Part shown: positions 8,655 to 16,857 of the stretch, piece after piece
Position numbering within the stretch: the first letter of the stretch is position 1
Layout: every line of letters begins with the position of its first letter
NCBI RefSeq assembly: GCF_028679125.1
Contig: NZ_JAJRCG010000002.1
Coordinates: 186,001 to 250,000 of the forward strand
DNA length: 64,000 nucleotides
Direction: 5' to 3'
Origin: Methanoregula sp.
GTDB taxonomy: Archaea > Halobacteriota > Methanomicrobia > Methanomicrobiales > Methanospirillaceae
The notes under the pieces: generated by a model
Database searches by the model: none
Seen by the model: only the letters and a program-made list of their open reading frames with translations
Told to the model about the DNA's origin: nothing
Made by a program: the position numbers and the translations under genes

Positions 8655-8999
8655 TTACGGAATATCGCGGATATCTTCTCGTGCTATCTCTTTGCCATCG
8701 GTATTCCTCGTGAGAACGATCACTGCTCTAGAACCCCTCGTCAGAGATGTTGGTAGCGAGTCGAAGACAACCGGATGACCTTTTTTTAGCGTTAAAATTC
8801 CTTCTGGAAAAGGTAAAATGTAGTTATCCACTTGACCCGGAAACATTAGTGTCATTGTTACTTCTGAAGCACTAATCGTCTCTCCCTCGTTTGATATTGA
8901 AAGAATTAGTTGGCTGAAACCGTGACCGTTAGCTGTCATTGGGTGCCGTATTCTCTCTAATACCACATCGATCTTGAATTCATCTGAACATTGAGGCAT
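8655..8999 (-). CDS. Unknown small beta-rich protein in AT-rich island
   Basis: The 114-residue protein has alternating hydrophobic strands (SQLILSISNEGETI, SEVTMTLMFP, RAVIVLTRNTDG), as in an immunoglobulin-like beta sandwich. There is no signal peptide and there are no cysteine pairs that would point to a secreted protein. It is the first gene of a probable two-gene unit with the helical protein at 8140-8637. Base composition is lower in G+C than flanking hef and glyS, a sign of recent arrival. No family was recognised. Confidence 0.5.
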   Translation of the reverse strand: MPQCSDEFKIDVVLERIRHPMTANGHGFSQLILSISNEGETISASEVTMTLMFPGQVDNYILPFPEGILTLKKGHPVVFDSLPTSLTRGSRAVIVLTRNTDGKEIAREDIRDIP

Positions 9000-9101
9000 A
9001 TAAGTAGCGCATTTTCATTGTCGTATCATAGCCTTGTCGGATACGTGGTGTGAAAGTATTGTTGATCCGTGAATTGAATGGTGTTTGATCCGCCGCGGGG
9101 G

Positions 9102-9117
9102 CGCCCCTTCGGGGGCG
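9102..9117. other. CGCCCC-TTCG-GGGGCG tetraloop hairpin
   Basis: A six-base-pair GC stem closes a TTCG loop, a very stable RNA hairpin, within the GC-rich word CCGCCGCGGGGGCGCC. It lies between the AT-rich island and the 3' end of glyS. It could be a 3'-end element or a scar of the insertion; nothing else supports a gene here. Confidence 0.4.
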
Positions 9118-9141
9118 GCGGCGTCCATCGCTAATGGGGGT

Positions 9142-9161
9142 ATGGGGGCATCAGCCCCCAT
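9142..9161. terminator. Hairpin downstream of glyS
   Basis: ATGGGGGC-ATCA-GCCCCCAT is a perfect eight-base-pair stem with a four-base loop, 56 bases beyond the glyS stop on the minus strand. It resembles the G-run/C-run hairpins at 5255 and 32184, which also lie just behind genes. Confidence 0.4.
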
Positions 9162-9216
9162 TATCATTCAGAGCATTAGCCTCTGAAAAATCGTATGGGA
9201 AAAAAGTATTGAGATA

Positions 9217-10938
9217 TCACTCAAGCGATGCGAACGTAATGCTCCCTTCAACGAGAGCACCGAGCGTCTCCGGCAGCTTATCGATAGCAATCCGCACCTG
9301 CTTCATGCTGTCCCGGTCCCGGAGCGTGACGGTATTGTTCTCCTTCGTATCGTAATCCACGGTCACGGCAAAGGGAGTACCGATCTCGTCCTGCCTGCGG
9401 TAGCGCCGGCCTATCGCCCCGCTGTCATCGTACTCGGCGAGGATACCCCGCTTGTGGAGCGTGCGGGTGATGGTGTCAGCAATGGTGTCGAGCCCGTCGC
9501 GGGTCATCAGCGGAAAGACCGCAACCTGCACCGGTGCAACCTTCGGGGAGAACCGCATCACGGTACGGGCTTCGCCATCTGCGGTGTCCTCGTCATACGC
9601 CTGTTCGAGAACCGCGTAGCACATCCGGTCAATACCATACGAGGGTTCAATCACATGCGGGACAATATCCTCGCCCCGCACATCGATGACCTCGTCCCGG
9701 ACTTCGAACAGGTTTGCCGGAATGTGGATCTTCTCGCCATCGACCACGACATCGGCACCATCGGCGGTAGGTGTCGAGACTGCAAGGGCATCGAAGATCG
9801 CTTTTGCCTTGTTCCGGTACTGTTTCCCGAGCACCCCCATGTTGGGGATGATCCGCCGGCGCTGGACCTTCTTCGGCTCTGCGTACTGGATGAAGACCGT
9901 CATCGGGGTTCCGCTCGCTTTTGCATGGGCATTGAGATCGTAGTTCGTGCGGTCCGCAAGACCAACGGTTTCGACCCAGCCGAACCGCTCGGAGTGGATC
10001 TCGGCATCCCAGCAGTCCGTTGCGTAATGCGCACGCTCATCGGGGAGGTGCTGCCGGAACCGGAGCCGGTCGGGCTTGATCCCGATCGTGACGAGCATCT
10101 CGTGGGTCAGGGCCACGTAATACGCGAGGTATTCGTTTGCGATAACCCCCTTGTCAACGGCCTCCCGCATCGAGAGGGTGACCGCTTCTTCGCACTTCTG
10201 CTGCTGACCCCAGGTGAGGAGCGGCATCCGGTAATCGGCATACCGGTGGAACCGGGGGTGCTTGTTCTTCTCGTCCGGGTGGACGAAGATCTCTGCTTCC
10301 GCCTGCGTGAACTCGCGGAGCCGGATCATGCCCTGGCGGGGAGAGATCTCATTCCGGTAGGACTTGCCGATCTGGACGGCGCCGAACGGGAGCTTGTCGC
10401 GGTAGAACCGGAGGAGCCGGGTAAAGTCAACGAACATACCCTGTGCGGTCTCGGGGCGGAGGTAGCCGACCCGTTGCGAGTCCGGGCCAATCGAGGTCTT
10501 GAACATCAGGTTGAACCCGAAGACCTCGACATTCCCGAGCACTTCTTCGCAGGCAAGGCACTTGCAGGTAGCAAGGGCAGCTGCGAGTTCCTGGTTCTTC
10601 ATGGTTGAGGCGTTCTTGACCCCGCCGCCTTCGGCCACATGGTCTGCCCGCAGGAATTCCTTGCAATGCGGGCACTGGCACATCTTGTCAGCGAACCCGG
10701 CAACATGGCCGGATGCGATAAAGACGGCTTCCTGCGCGATCGTCGGGCACTCGATCTCATAGTATCCTTCGCGGATAACATAAAAATCCCGCCAGATATC
10801 CTCGATCCGCCGCTTCATCATCGCGCCGAGCGGCCCGTAGTCGATAAAACCCGCAACGGCACCGTAACATTCGGACGTTGGCCAGATGAAACCCCGGCGT
10901 TTGGCAAGTTCCATCACGTTTTCAAATACATCGCTCAT
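9217..10938 (-). CDS. glyS: Glycyl-tRNA synthetase (archaeal/eukaryotic type)
   Basis: This class II synthetase charges tRNA-Gly with glycine. The start MSDVFENVMELAKRRGF is chosen because the remaining 573 residues match the family length and a GTGAT ribosome-binding motif precedes it; the extra 74 residues in the track are unlike the family. Visible features are RRGFIWPTSECYG and GFIDYGPLGA near the N-terminus, a cysteine cluster (CPHCKEF and CKCLACEEV) typical of archaeal GlyRS, the motif YLRPETAQGMFVDF, and a C-terminal anticodon-binding domain beginning about VAPVQVAVFPL. The gene is single and probably essential. Confidence 0.95.
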   Translation of the reverse strand: MSDVFENVMELAKRRGFIWPTSECYGAVAGFIDYGPLGAMMKRRIEDIWRDFYVIREGYYEIECPTIAQEAVFIASGHVAGFADKMCQCPHCKEFLRADHVAEGGGVKNASTMKNQELAAALATCKCLACEEVLGNVEVFGFNLMFKTSIGPDSQRVGYLRPETAQGMFVDFTRLLRFYRDKLPFGAVQIGKSYRNEISPRQGMIRLREFTQAEAEIFVHPDEKNKHPRFHRYADYRMPLLTWGQQQKCEEAVTLSMREAVDKGVIANEYLAYYVALTHEMLVTIGIKPDRLRFRQHLPDERAHYATDCWDAEIHSERFGWVETVGLADRTNYDLNAHAKASGTPMTVFIQYAEPKKVQRRRIIPNMGVLGKQYRNKAKAIFDALAVSTPTADGADVVVDGEKIHIPANLFEVRDEVIDVRGEDIVPHVIEPSYGIDRMCYAVLEQAYDEDTADGEARTVMRFSPKVAPVQVAVFPLMTRDGLDTIADTITRTLHKRGILAEYDDSGAIGRRYRRQDEIGTPFAVTVDYDTKENNTVTLRDRDSMKQVRIAIDKLPETLGALVEGSITFASLE

Positions 10939-11159
10939 GGTGATCACGCATTCGTTCCCATACTGTTGCACTACTGGCGACAAAAAGACTCTGATGCGTG
11001 TGTGACAGGGAAGATGGAAAATATGCGCTCCCGGATCCATTTTCATCATGTTGTGCACGGGCAGCATTGATCGGAAGTGCACCCGTGTGTATACAAAGCG
11101 GCGTTTTTTCCGGTGAATGAGTACAAAAGATACTATCTGCCCGGAACAATTTAACACCA

Positions 11160-11166
11160 ATTTATA
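11160..11166 (-). promoter_or_regulatory. TATA box for glyS
   Basis: On the minus strand the sequence reads CGTATAAATTGG, an excellent archaeal TATA box. The implied transcript starts near 11135, giving glyS an unusually long leader of about 200 bases. That leader is open in the glyS frame, which is why the track shows a longer ORF. Confidence 0.5.
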
Positions 11167-11198
11167 CGTCTTTTGGTCAAACGACGTGTAAAGGAAGC

Positions 11199-11207
11199 AT
11201 TAAATAG
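11199..11207 (+). promoter_or_regulatory. TATA-like element for the HTH gene
   Basis: ATTAAATAG lies about 45 bases before the ATG at 11251, with a GGGGTAT ribosome-binding-like motif close to the start. The 312-base gap 10939-11250 holds this promoter, the oppositely oriented glyS promoter and no gene that I can support. Confidence 0.45.
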
Positions 11208-11250
11208 TTGGTGAAGTATTGTATATCCTAATCCCAATACGGGGTATGCA

Positions 11251-11859
11251 ATGACCGAAGACAAACGCAAGGCACACCTTCTGAAGCTCTTCAGTACCAT
11301 GTCGGGCAAGACCAAGATCGTCGAGCCCATGAAGAATATCCATGGCACGTTAAGAGACAGTGATGCAATAGAACGCGAGGTCGCTCTCGTCATGAGAGAG
11401 ATCACGGAACAGGGGATCTTCAAGACCTCTTTACGGCCCATCCAGCTTGCCAAGCTTGTCACGTCATTCTATATGAGCAAGAATGACACCGAGATTGCCC
11501 GCGAGCTCGGGGATGAGAAACTGAGTAAGACCGTTGCCCGCGCCCGGGTCCGGCTCAAGCTCTTCCGTGAACTGGACTTCAAGATGCCCTTTGACAAGGC
11601 ACAGATGGAAGCACTGGTCGAATCCGGCAAGACCATGAAAGAGGTATCCGAGGAACTTGGCGTAAGTCCCTCGACCCTCCGCGAATACCGGCACGTCATC
11701 GAGGAGCAGGAAGATCCTACCATCGATCCCTACATCGACCGGATCCGCGATGTTATGGAAGACCGTGACCTCACCGAGCAGATGACCCGCAGTGCCACTG
11801 CTGACAGCCTCGGGGACTCTATCGATATCACTGAAGCCGAACTGATCGATGTGACCTAA
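11251..11859 (+). CDS. Conserved HTH protein, probable regulator
   Basis: The 202-residue protein contains two helix-turn-helix-like segments: residues about 75-100 (SKNDTEIARELGDEKLSKTVARAR) and 128-152 (GKTMKEVSEELGVSPSTLREYR). The spacing resembles the paired DNA-binding helices of sigma-like or recombinase-type regulators, but no sigma region 2 is evident. The C-terminal 45 residues are acidic. It is preceded by its own promoter and stands alone. A DNA-binding role is likely; targets are unknown. No precise family name is given because I cannot confirm one. Confidence 0.6.
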   Translation: MTEDKRKAHLLKLFSTMSGKTKIVEPMKNIHGTLRDSDAIEREVALVMREITEQGIFKTSLRPIQLAKLVTSFYMSKNDTEIARELGDEKLSKTVARARVRLKLFRELDFKMPFDKAQMEALVESGKTMKEVSEELGVSPSTLREYRHVIEEQEDPTIDPYIDRIRDVMEDRDLTEQMTRSATADSLGDSIDITEAELIDVT

Positions 11860-11986
11860 AAGGGCTATTCCCCGGCAAGGCCAAATATTTTTTAGTGGTG
11901 GTGCTCTCGCGTTCCTGCCTCGTTTTTTGTAGTTTTTCATACGGGCAGAGGATAATATTCATTCGGGAGTAATCCGATCTGCATAT

Positions 11987-12649
11987 ATGCAACTCACCTG
12001 GCTCGGCCATTCCTGCGTACTTCTGTCAGGCTCGAAAAAAGTCCTGATCGATCCCTTCATCGAAGGAGGGAGTGTCGCTGCTACGAATCCCGATCTTGTT
12101 GCCATCACCCATGGGCACAGCGACCATATGGGAGAGGCCGTGGCACTGGGGAAGAAGACCATTGCCATCACCGAGATCGCACGGTATCTCAAGGCAAACG
12201 GTGTCCCGGCGGAGAGCATGAATATCGGCGGCACCCAGGTTGTCGACGGGGTCTCGTTCACCATGACACCGGCCATGCATTCCACGTCCATTGAAGAGGC
12301 GGGGATGGGTTTTTCGGGAGGTGCCCCGGCGGGTTTTGTTATTGGCCTTGACGGGATCAGGGTATACCATGCCGGCGATACCGGGCTCTTCTCCGACATG
12401 AAACTGATAGGCGATCTCTACCACCCGGATGTCGCGCTCCTCCCGATCGGGGGACGGTACACGATGGGTGTCACCGAGGCGATGATGGCGGCAAATTTCA
12501 TCGGGGCAAAGACGGTCATCCCGATCCATTACAATACGTGGGACCGGATCGCTGCCGATACGGATGCCCTGAAAAAAGGAATTGAACGGACAACGGATCT
12601 CCGTGTGAGGGTTCTTTTGCCCGGCAAGAGTCTGGACATTACCCCGTAA
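11987..12649 (+). CDS. UPF0173 metal-dependent hydrolase (MBL fold)
   Basis: The 220-residue protein is a compact metallo-beta-lactamase fold member. The metal-binding motif THGHSDHMG (HxHxDH) is at about residue 43, a further histidine lies in TPAMHST, the aspartate in YHAGDTGLFSD and the last histidine in PIHYNTWD. These match the UPF0173 family of presumed Zn-dependent hydrolases. The physiological substrate is unknown. It stands alone after the HTH gene. All metal ligands are present, so it is probably active. Confidence 0.9.
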   Translation: MQLTWLGHSCVLLSGSKKVLIDPFIEGGSVAATNPDLVAITHGHSDHMGEAVALGKKTIAITEIARYLKANGVPAESMNIGGTQVVDGVSFTMTPAMHSTSIEEAGMGFSGGAPAGFVIGLDGIRVYHAGDTGLFSDMKLIGDLYHPDVALLPIGGRYTMGVTEAMMAANFIGAKTVIPIHYNTWDRIAADTDALKKGIERTTDLRVRVLLPGKSLDITP

Positions 12650-12751
12650 CTGGTCTCCTTCCCGATCTATCCCAACGGGAGTCGGGGGCAGTCAGCAGAA
12701 TTATCATAATACCGGTGCCTGCATTGTGGCACTCACGGATTCGGAAAAGCC

Positions 12752-12877
12752 ATGTCAAACTGCCCGAAATGCGGATCAAAAAATACGGAATGGACTGACT
12801 GCAAGACCGTCAATAACAAGACGATTGTGGTCTGTGTCTGTTCTGACTGCGGTCACACGTGGGAACAGCCGCTCTGA
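12752..12877 (+). CDS. Tiny zinc-ribbon protein (41 residues)
   Basis: This ORF is too short for the track and lies in a different frame from the listed 12726-12944 shadow. It reads MSNCPKCGSKNTEWTDC and later CSDCGHTWEQPL, giving two CxxC pairs (Cys4/7 and Cys30/33) spaced as in a TFIIS- or RNA-polymerase-like zinc ribbon, with two extra cysteines (17 and 28). GGAAAAG precedes the ATG. Such small ribbons often bind nucleic acid or RNA polymerase. The coding call is supported by the cysteine pattern alone. Confidence 0.65.
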   Translation: MSNCPKCGSKNTEWTDCKTVNNKTIVVCVCSDCGHTWEQPL

Positions 12878-12950
12878 TTGTTACGTCATTCAACCGGCAT
12901 TTTTAGAAACCTTTTCATGTCCTGTATCCCCACCAGTATCGTGATAACGT

Positions 12951-13298
12951 ATGGCTATGATACTGGAATCGCTTTCAATCCCCCTGGTTAACCTGGTATT
13001 GTGCATAATAATTGTCATTTTAGGTATCCTCTGTTTCAGGAAGAGCGGCGAGATGCTGCCCGCTTTCATCGGGGCGGCATTCGGGCTGTTCGGGATCTCC
13101 CATGCGGCAACGCTTGCAGGGCTGGCTGCTTCCCTTGAACTCCCCCTGATCATTATCCGAACCCTCGCTTACGTCCTGGTGATTGTCGCACTCTGGCAGC
13201 ATCTGAAGAACAGCCTGATCCAGAAAGAGACCCGGCAGGGATGGGTGGATTACTTCAAGAGTGAGACCGGGCAGGCAGACGGGGAAAAGAGGACCTGA
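12951..13298 (+). CDS. Small integral membrane protein, unknown function
   Basis: The 115-residue protein has three predicted membrane helices: LVNLVLCIIIVILGIL, an alanine/glycine-rich helix around FIGAAFGLFGISHAATLAGL, and IIIRTLAYVLVIVALW. The C-terminal 25 residues are polar and end in GEKRT. The nearby ATG at 12957 (MILESLS) is a possible alternative start. It converges with the STAS gene with only five bases between the stop codons. The family was not recognised. Confidence 0.65.
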   Translation: MAMILESLSIPLVNLVLCIIIVILGILCFRKSGEMLPAFIGAAFGLFGISHAATLAGLAASLELPLIIIRTLAYVLVIVALWQHLKNSLIQKETRQGWVDYFKSETGQADGEKRT

Positions 13299-13303
13299 CC
13301 CGC

Positions 13304-13642
13304 TCACGTCATTTTCTGTAGTGCATCTTCCCGGGATTTACAAATGGTAAAGATACTCGTGAACCCGGCCATGTCGAAAACCTTGTAAACCGGTGGCCCG
13401 ACCTCCACAAGCACGACTCGGCCCCCGGATTTCATCATGTCCCGGGTAACCTGAAGCAGTACCTTTAAGCCTGCGCTGGCGATATACCCGGTCCGGGAGA
13501 AATCAAAGATAACCTTATTCTGTCCCGTGTTTTTGAGGATCTGTCGGAGTTCCGATTCCACGTCCGGTGCAGTGTTGGTATCAAAGCGTTCCGGAACCGT
13601 GACAACACAGGTGTCACTGATGGTTGTTGTTTCCAGGGTCAT
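13304..13642 (-). CDS. STAS-domain anti-anti-sigma-like protein
   Basis: Starting at MTLETTTISDTC (with AGGAATT upstream) gives 112 residues, the size of a stand-alone STAS protein such as SpoIIAA or RsbV. The order ERFDTNTAPDVESELRQIL, KVIFDFSRTGYIASAGLKVLLQ and VVLVEVGPPVYKVFDMAGF follows the family. The usual phospho-acceptor is a serine or threonine in a DLSxxxYxSSAG context; here it reads DFSRTGYIASAGLK, so Ser in ASAG fits. Such proteins switch kinases or sigma factors in bacteria; archaea lack those sigma factors. A SpoIIE-type phosphatase lies at 27603 and may be its partner. Confidence 0.85.
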   Translation of the reverse strand: MTLETTTISDTCVVTVPERFDTNTAPDVESELRQILKNTGQNKVIFDFSRTGYIASAGLKVLLQVTRDMMKSGGRVVLVEVGPPVYKVFDMAGFTSIFTICKSREDALQKMT

Positions 13643-13821
13643 GGAAATTCCTGTGAGAGAATTGGATCCTGGGATAATTAAAACACATAGGCCTGGTTCG
13701 CGAACACGGAAACCTGGAATGATTGAGGATTGCACGTGCTTTGGGGTATCTGCCGTGTGTTGATCGTGGCCGGTATTGTCAGGCACTGTCTTTCACCCCG
13801 GCTTGCCACATTACCGGTGCA

Positions 13822-15210
13822 TCACGCGCAGCGGTCTCCGGGGCCTTCGATGACAGTATACCGGACCAGGGAGAAGAAGATCCCCGCAATGCAGAGCACG
13901 GCAGAGATGCCAAAACAGATCCGCATGCTGTCCAGGAACTCCGGGTAGAGCAGGGGAGTGATCTGCGCATCTCCGATGAAGATCGCAAGGACCATCATGG
14001 CAATACCCATCGAGAGCATCTGGCCTACGATCCGCATGGTCCCCAGCGTTCCTGATGCAACCCCGTATCTTTTCTTATCAACCGATCCCATGATGGCATT
14101 GGTGTTTGGCGATGAGAAGAGGCCAAGACCTATGCCGAGGATGATGAGGATGAGGATGAGCTCGGGAATGGTTGTCGCGGTATCGACCAGCAGGAGACAG
14201 ACAAGCCCGAGGGCGGTCAGCCCCATCCCTGCCGAGGCGATCTTGCCCGGGTCTATCCGGTCGGAGAGCCGGCCTGCAACCGGGGAGAATAATGCCTGGG
14301 CAACGGGCTGGACCACGAGGAGCATCCCGGCCTGCTGCGGGGAAAAGTCCTTGATGTACTGGAGGTACAGGCTCAGAAAGAACGTAACCGCAAAGGTTGC
14401 GCAGTAATTGATCAGGGCAGCAAGGTTCGAGAAGGCGAAGACCCGGTTGGCGGTGAACAGGCTGACGTCCAGCAGCGGGTACCGGATACGGAGCTCGCGC
14501 AGGATGAACCATGCGAGGATCGCGCTGCCGGCGATAAGAAGTATGATCCCGGTGATATCGGGCAGCAGGGAAAAACCGTACATAACGCAGACCAGGGCAA
14601 GGCCATACTGGATGGCCCCCTGCGTATCGAACGGCTCTCCCCGGGAATCCGCCCATTCGTCCTTCAGGAAGAGCAGGATCAGTGCAACGGCAAACAGGCC
14701 TACCGGGATATTGACGAGAAAGATGCTCCTCCAGCCGAAATACTCCGTCAGGATCCCGCCAAAGAAGGGCCCCGTTGAGAGACCCAGGTACACGGCGGTG
14801 GTGTAAATCCCCAGGACCTTGCCCCGTTCGCATGGCGGCGTTACCGATGAAAGGATGGCGACTGCGGTCCCGAAGATCATCGCCCCCCCGAATCCCTGGA
14901 GTACCCGCACCAGGATGATCATCAGGGATGAAACCGAGAAGATCATCAGGATGGAGGCAAGCGAGAAGATGAAAAGGCCGGTGGTGAAGATTTTTTTTCT
15001 GCCGTAAATATCGGCGAGCCGTCCGAACGGGAGGAGAAACACTCCTGACGCGAGCAGGTACGCGGTGGCAATCCAGCTCATCTCGATGGCATCCATCGCA
15101 TATTCCCCGCCAATGCTCGGGAGGGCAATATTGACTGCTGAAAGGTCGAATGGTGTCAGGAATCCGGCAAGGAGTGCGATGAAGAGTGCGATATCCCGTG
15201 TCCTGATCAT
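13822..15210 (-). CDS. MFS drug exporter, 14-helix (EmrB/QacA) type
   Basis: The 462-residue protein has about fourteen membrane helices. Helix 1 contains FLTPFDLSAVNIALPSI, the D-x-x-x-VNIALP signature of DHA2 drug:proton antiporters. The loop motif GRLADIYGRKKIF follows helix 2, and a GRLSDRIDPGKI repeat lies in the second half. It probably exports toxic organic compounds. A GGAGA motif lies upstream of the ATG. It reads away from the PEGA surface protein across a 244-base gap. Confidence 0.88.
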   Translation of the reverse strand: MIRTRDIALFIALLAGFLTPFDLSAVNIALPSIGGEYAMDAIEMSWIATAYLLASGVFLLPFGRLADIYGRKKIFTTGLFIFSLASILMIFSVSSLMIILVRVLQGFGGAMIFGTAVAILSSVTPPCERGKVLGIYTTAVYLGLSTGPFFGGILTEYFGWRSIFLVNIPVGLFAVALILLFLKDEWADSRGEPFDTQGAIQYGLALVCVMYGFSLLPDITGIILLIAGSAILAWFILRELRIRYPLLDVSLFTANRVFAFSNLAALINYCATFAVTFFLSLYLQYIKDFSPQQAGMLLVVQPVAQALFSPVAGRLSDRIDPGKIASAGMGLTALGLVCLLLVDTATTIPELILILIILGIGLGLFSSPNTNAIMGSVDKKRYGVASGTLGTMRIVGQMLSMGIAMMVLAIFIGDAQITPLLYPEFLDSMRICFGISAVLCIAGIFFSLVRYTVIEGPGDRCA

Positions 15211-15454
15211 GGTTGTTATCTCTCCGTTGGTGCCAGAGGGTATTAAGAAATGCTGGACCCGTTCAGGCCCCCTCTACCGGAAAAAACCTGTATATCCTTT
15301 GGCCCTGCTGCGAGGGGGTGATTTTCCGATAACATCCCTGAATCCTTTCTGGAACTGATGAGTCTGATATTCCGGGGAAATGCCAGCCGTATTGGTTTTA
15401 TTGTACGGGTATTGTAAAGATTAATGCGACAGGAAGTAAAATACAAGTAATATT

Positions 15455-16435
15455 ATGGCTCACATCCGCAGATTTCCCGCAGGACTCCTGGTTCTGGCTG
15501 CCTGCCTGTTCCTTGCCGGAACTTCCGCAGCAGGAGTGGGTATCCAGGCATATTCCGGGGATACCGTCCCGCTCTCGGGATATTCCCCGACAAGCAATAC
15601 CGTGTATCTCTTCCTCACCGGCCCCAACCTCCCGGTGAACGGTGTTGCCCTCAACGACATCACCAAGCGTGCTGATCAGGGAGGTTTTACCACGGTCTCG
15701 GTGACTGGCGAGGATGACAGCTGGAGTTACAAATGGCACACGAACAGTCTCAACGGGCACCTCGATGACGGGACGTACACGATCTGGGTTGTGAACAGCC
15801 CGAGTGACCGGTCAAACCTGCAGAATGCCGAGTATGCCACCATCTCGGTCACGCTGGGATCGCCAACCATTTCCGTGAATTCCGGGGTTACCATAACCCC
15901 GGTAACGCCGGCTTCTTTTGCCATCAGTTCTGAGCCGAATGAGTCTTCTGTCTCCATCAACGGCCAGTACCGGGGGAAAACCCCGCTCGTTGTAGATAAC
16001 CTGAAACCGGGAACGTATGAGGTGGCGGTCTCGAAATTCGGATATACGCCCTATTCGGACTCGATCAATCTTGGATCCGGTGAACAAGGAGTGGTCCGTG
16101 CCACGCTCCCCGCAGAGCGCGGGACGATCATCGTCAACTCAACCCCGGCCGGCGCACGGGTATCGCTCGATGGTGCCGATGCCGGTATATCCCCGGTCAC
16201 CCTCCCGAACGTGCTGCCGGGCAACCATACGGTCGCCCTTGCTCTTGACGGGTATGTCCCCTTCGAGCAGCAGGTTGCGGTTACTGCCGGCACGACCAGC
16301 CCGCTGGAGATCCAATTCACCCCTGTCTCGATCATCCCCACCCTGCCGGTGAAGGCCCCGGGCCTTCTGGCAGGAACACTTGTCGGGCTTATGATGGCTG
16401 CAGTCCTGCTCTCTATCAGGCCCCGGTCCCGATAA
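15455..16435 (+). CDS. Exported DUF3821/PEGA surface protein
   Basis: The 326-residue protein begins with a signal peptide (FPAGLLVLAACLFLAGTSAAG). The next 120 residues (GIQAYSGDTVPLSG to SVTLGS) resemble DUF3821, a domain common in Methanomicrobiales surface proteins. Two PEGA repeats follow, at about 148-220 (SEPNESSVSINGQYRGKTPL) and 223-295 (STPAGARVSLDGADAGISPV). A C-terminal membrane helix (GLLAGTLVGLMMAAVLL) with a basic tail anchors it outside the cell. PEGA domains are thought to bind cell-surface carbohydrates. Likely role: envelope or S-layer-associated structure. Confidence 0.85.
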   Translation: MAHIRRFPAGLLVLAACLFLAGTSAAGVGIQAYSGDTVPLSGYSPTSNTVYLFLTGPNLPVNGVALNDITKRADQGGFTTVSVTGEDDSWSYKWHTNSLNGHLDDGTYTIWVVNSPSDRSNLQNAEYATISVTLGSPTISVNSGVTITPVTPASFAISSEPNESSVSINGQYRGKTPLVVDNLKPGTYEVAVSKFGYTPYSDSINLGSGEQGVVRATLPAERGTIIVNSTPAGARVSLDGADAGISPVTLPNVLPGNHTVALALDGYVPFEQQVAVTAGTTSPLEIQFTPVSIIPTLPVKAPGLLAGTLVGLMMAAVLLSIRPRSR

Positions 16436-16531
16436 CCCGGTCTCATCATCAGCACCCGGTTATACCCTCCTGCGTGGACCGGGTGCGACAGGGATTTATA
16501 TCCGAGAACAGGCAACCGGTTAGGAGAGAGT

Positions 16532-16759
16532 ATGAACACGTTCGATCTCCTTATGATCCTCGCGCTGGGTATCCTTGCCGGAACGATTGCCGGCCTCACC
16601 ATCGGATATGCAGCAAAACGCCAGAAGCCTCAATGGTCGCAGATGACCCCCAGGGAGAAGACAACCAATATCGCCCTTGTTCTCTTCTTTTCAGCGGTCT
16701 GTTGTGCAGCTCTTGCAGGGTACGAGCTTTTCTGGACTGCCGGCGTCATTACCCCATGA
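16532..16759 (+). CDS. Small two-helix membrane protein
   Basis: The 75-residue protein has an N-terminal helix (LLMILALGILAGTIAGLTIGYAA), a short charged loop (KRQKPQWSQMTPREK) and a second helix (IALVLFFSAVCCAALAGYEL). GGAGAGAGT precedes the ATG, a good ribosome-binding site. No family was recognised. It follows the PEGA protein by about 100 bases and could share its transcript. Confidence 0.65.
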   Translation: MNTFDLLMILALGILAGTIAGLTIGYAAKRQKPQWSQMTPREKTTNIALVLFFSAVCCAALAGYELFWTAGVITP

Positions 16760-16857
16760 ATAGCCCGAAGGACTGATGATCCTGTCCCCCGGGTAACGTC
16801 CTAATCCCGGGCCAGTGTTTTTTTTATAGGGTATCCTGCCGTATATTTCTCCGGACC

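Noticed and set aside
9454-10608. 384-residue plus-strand ORF opposite glyS
   Set aside because: Antisense to a well-conserved GlyRS; typical GC-rich shadow ORF.
12726-12944. Track ORF MALTDSEKPCQTARNADQ
   Set aside because: It is the wrong frame for the zinc-ribbon ORF at 12752-12877, which has paired CxxC motifs and a better start.
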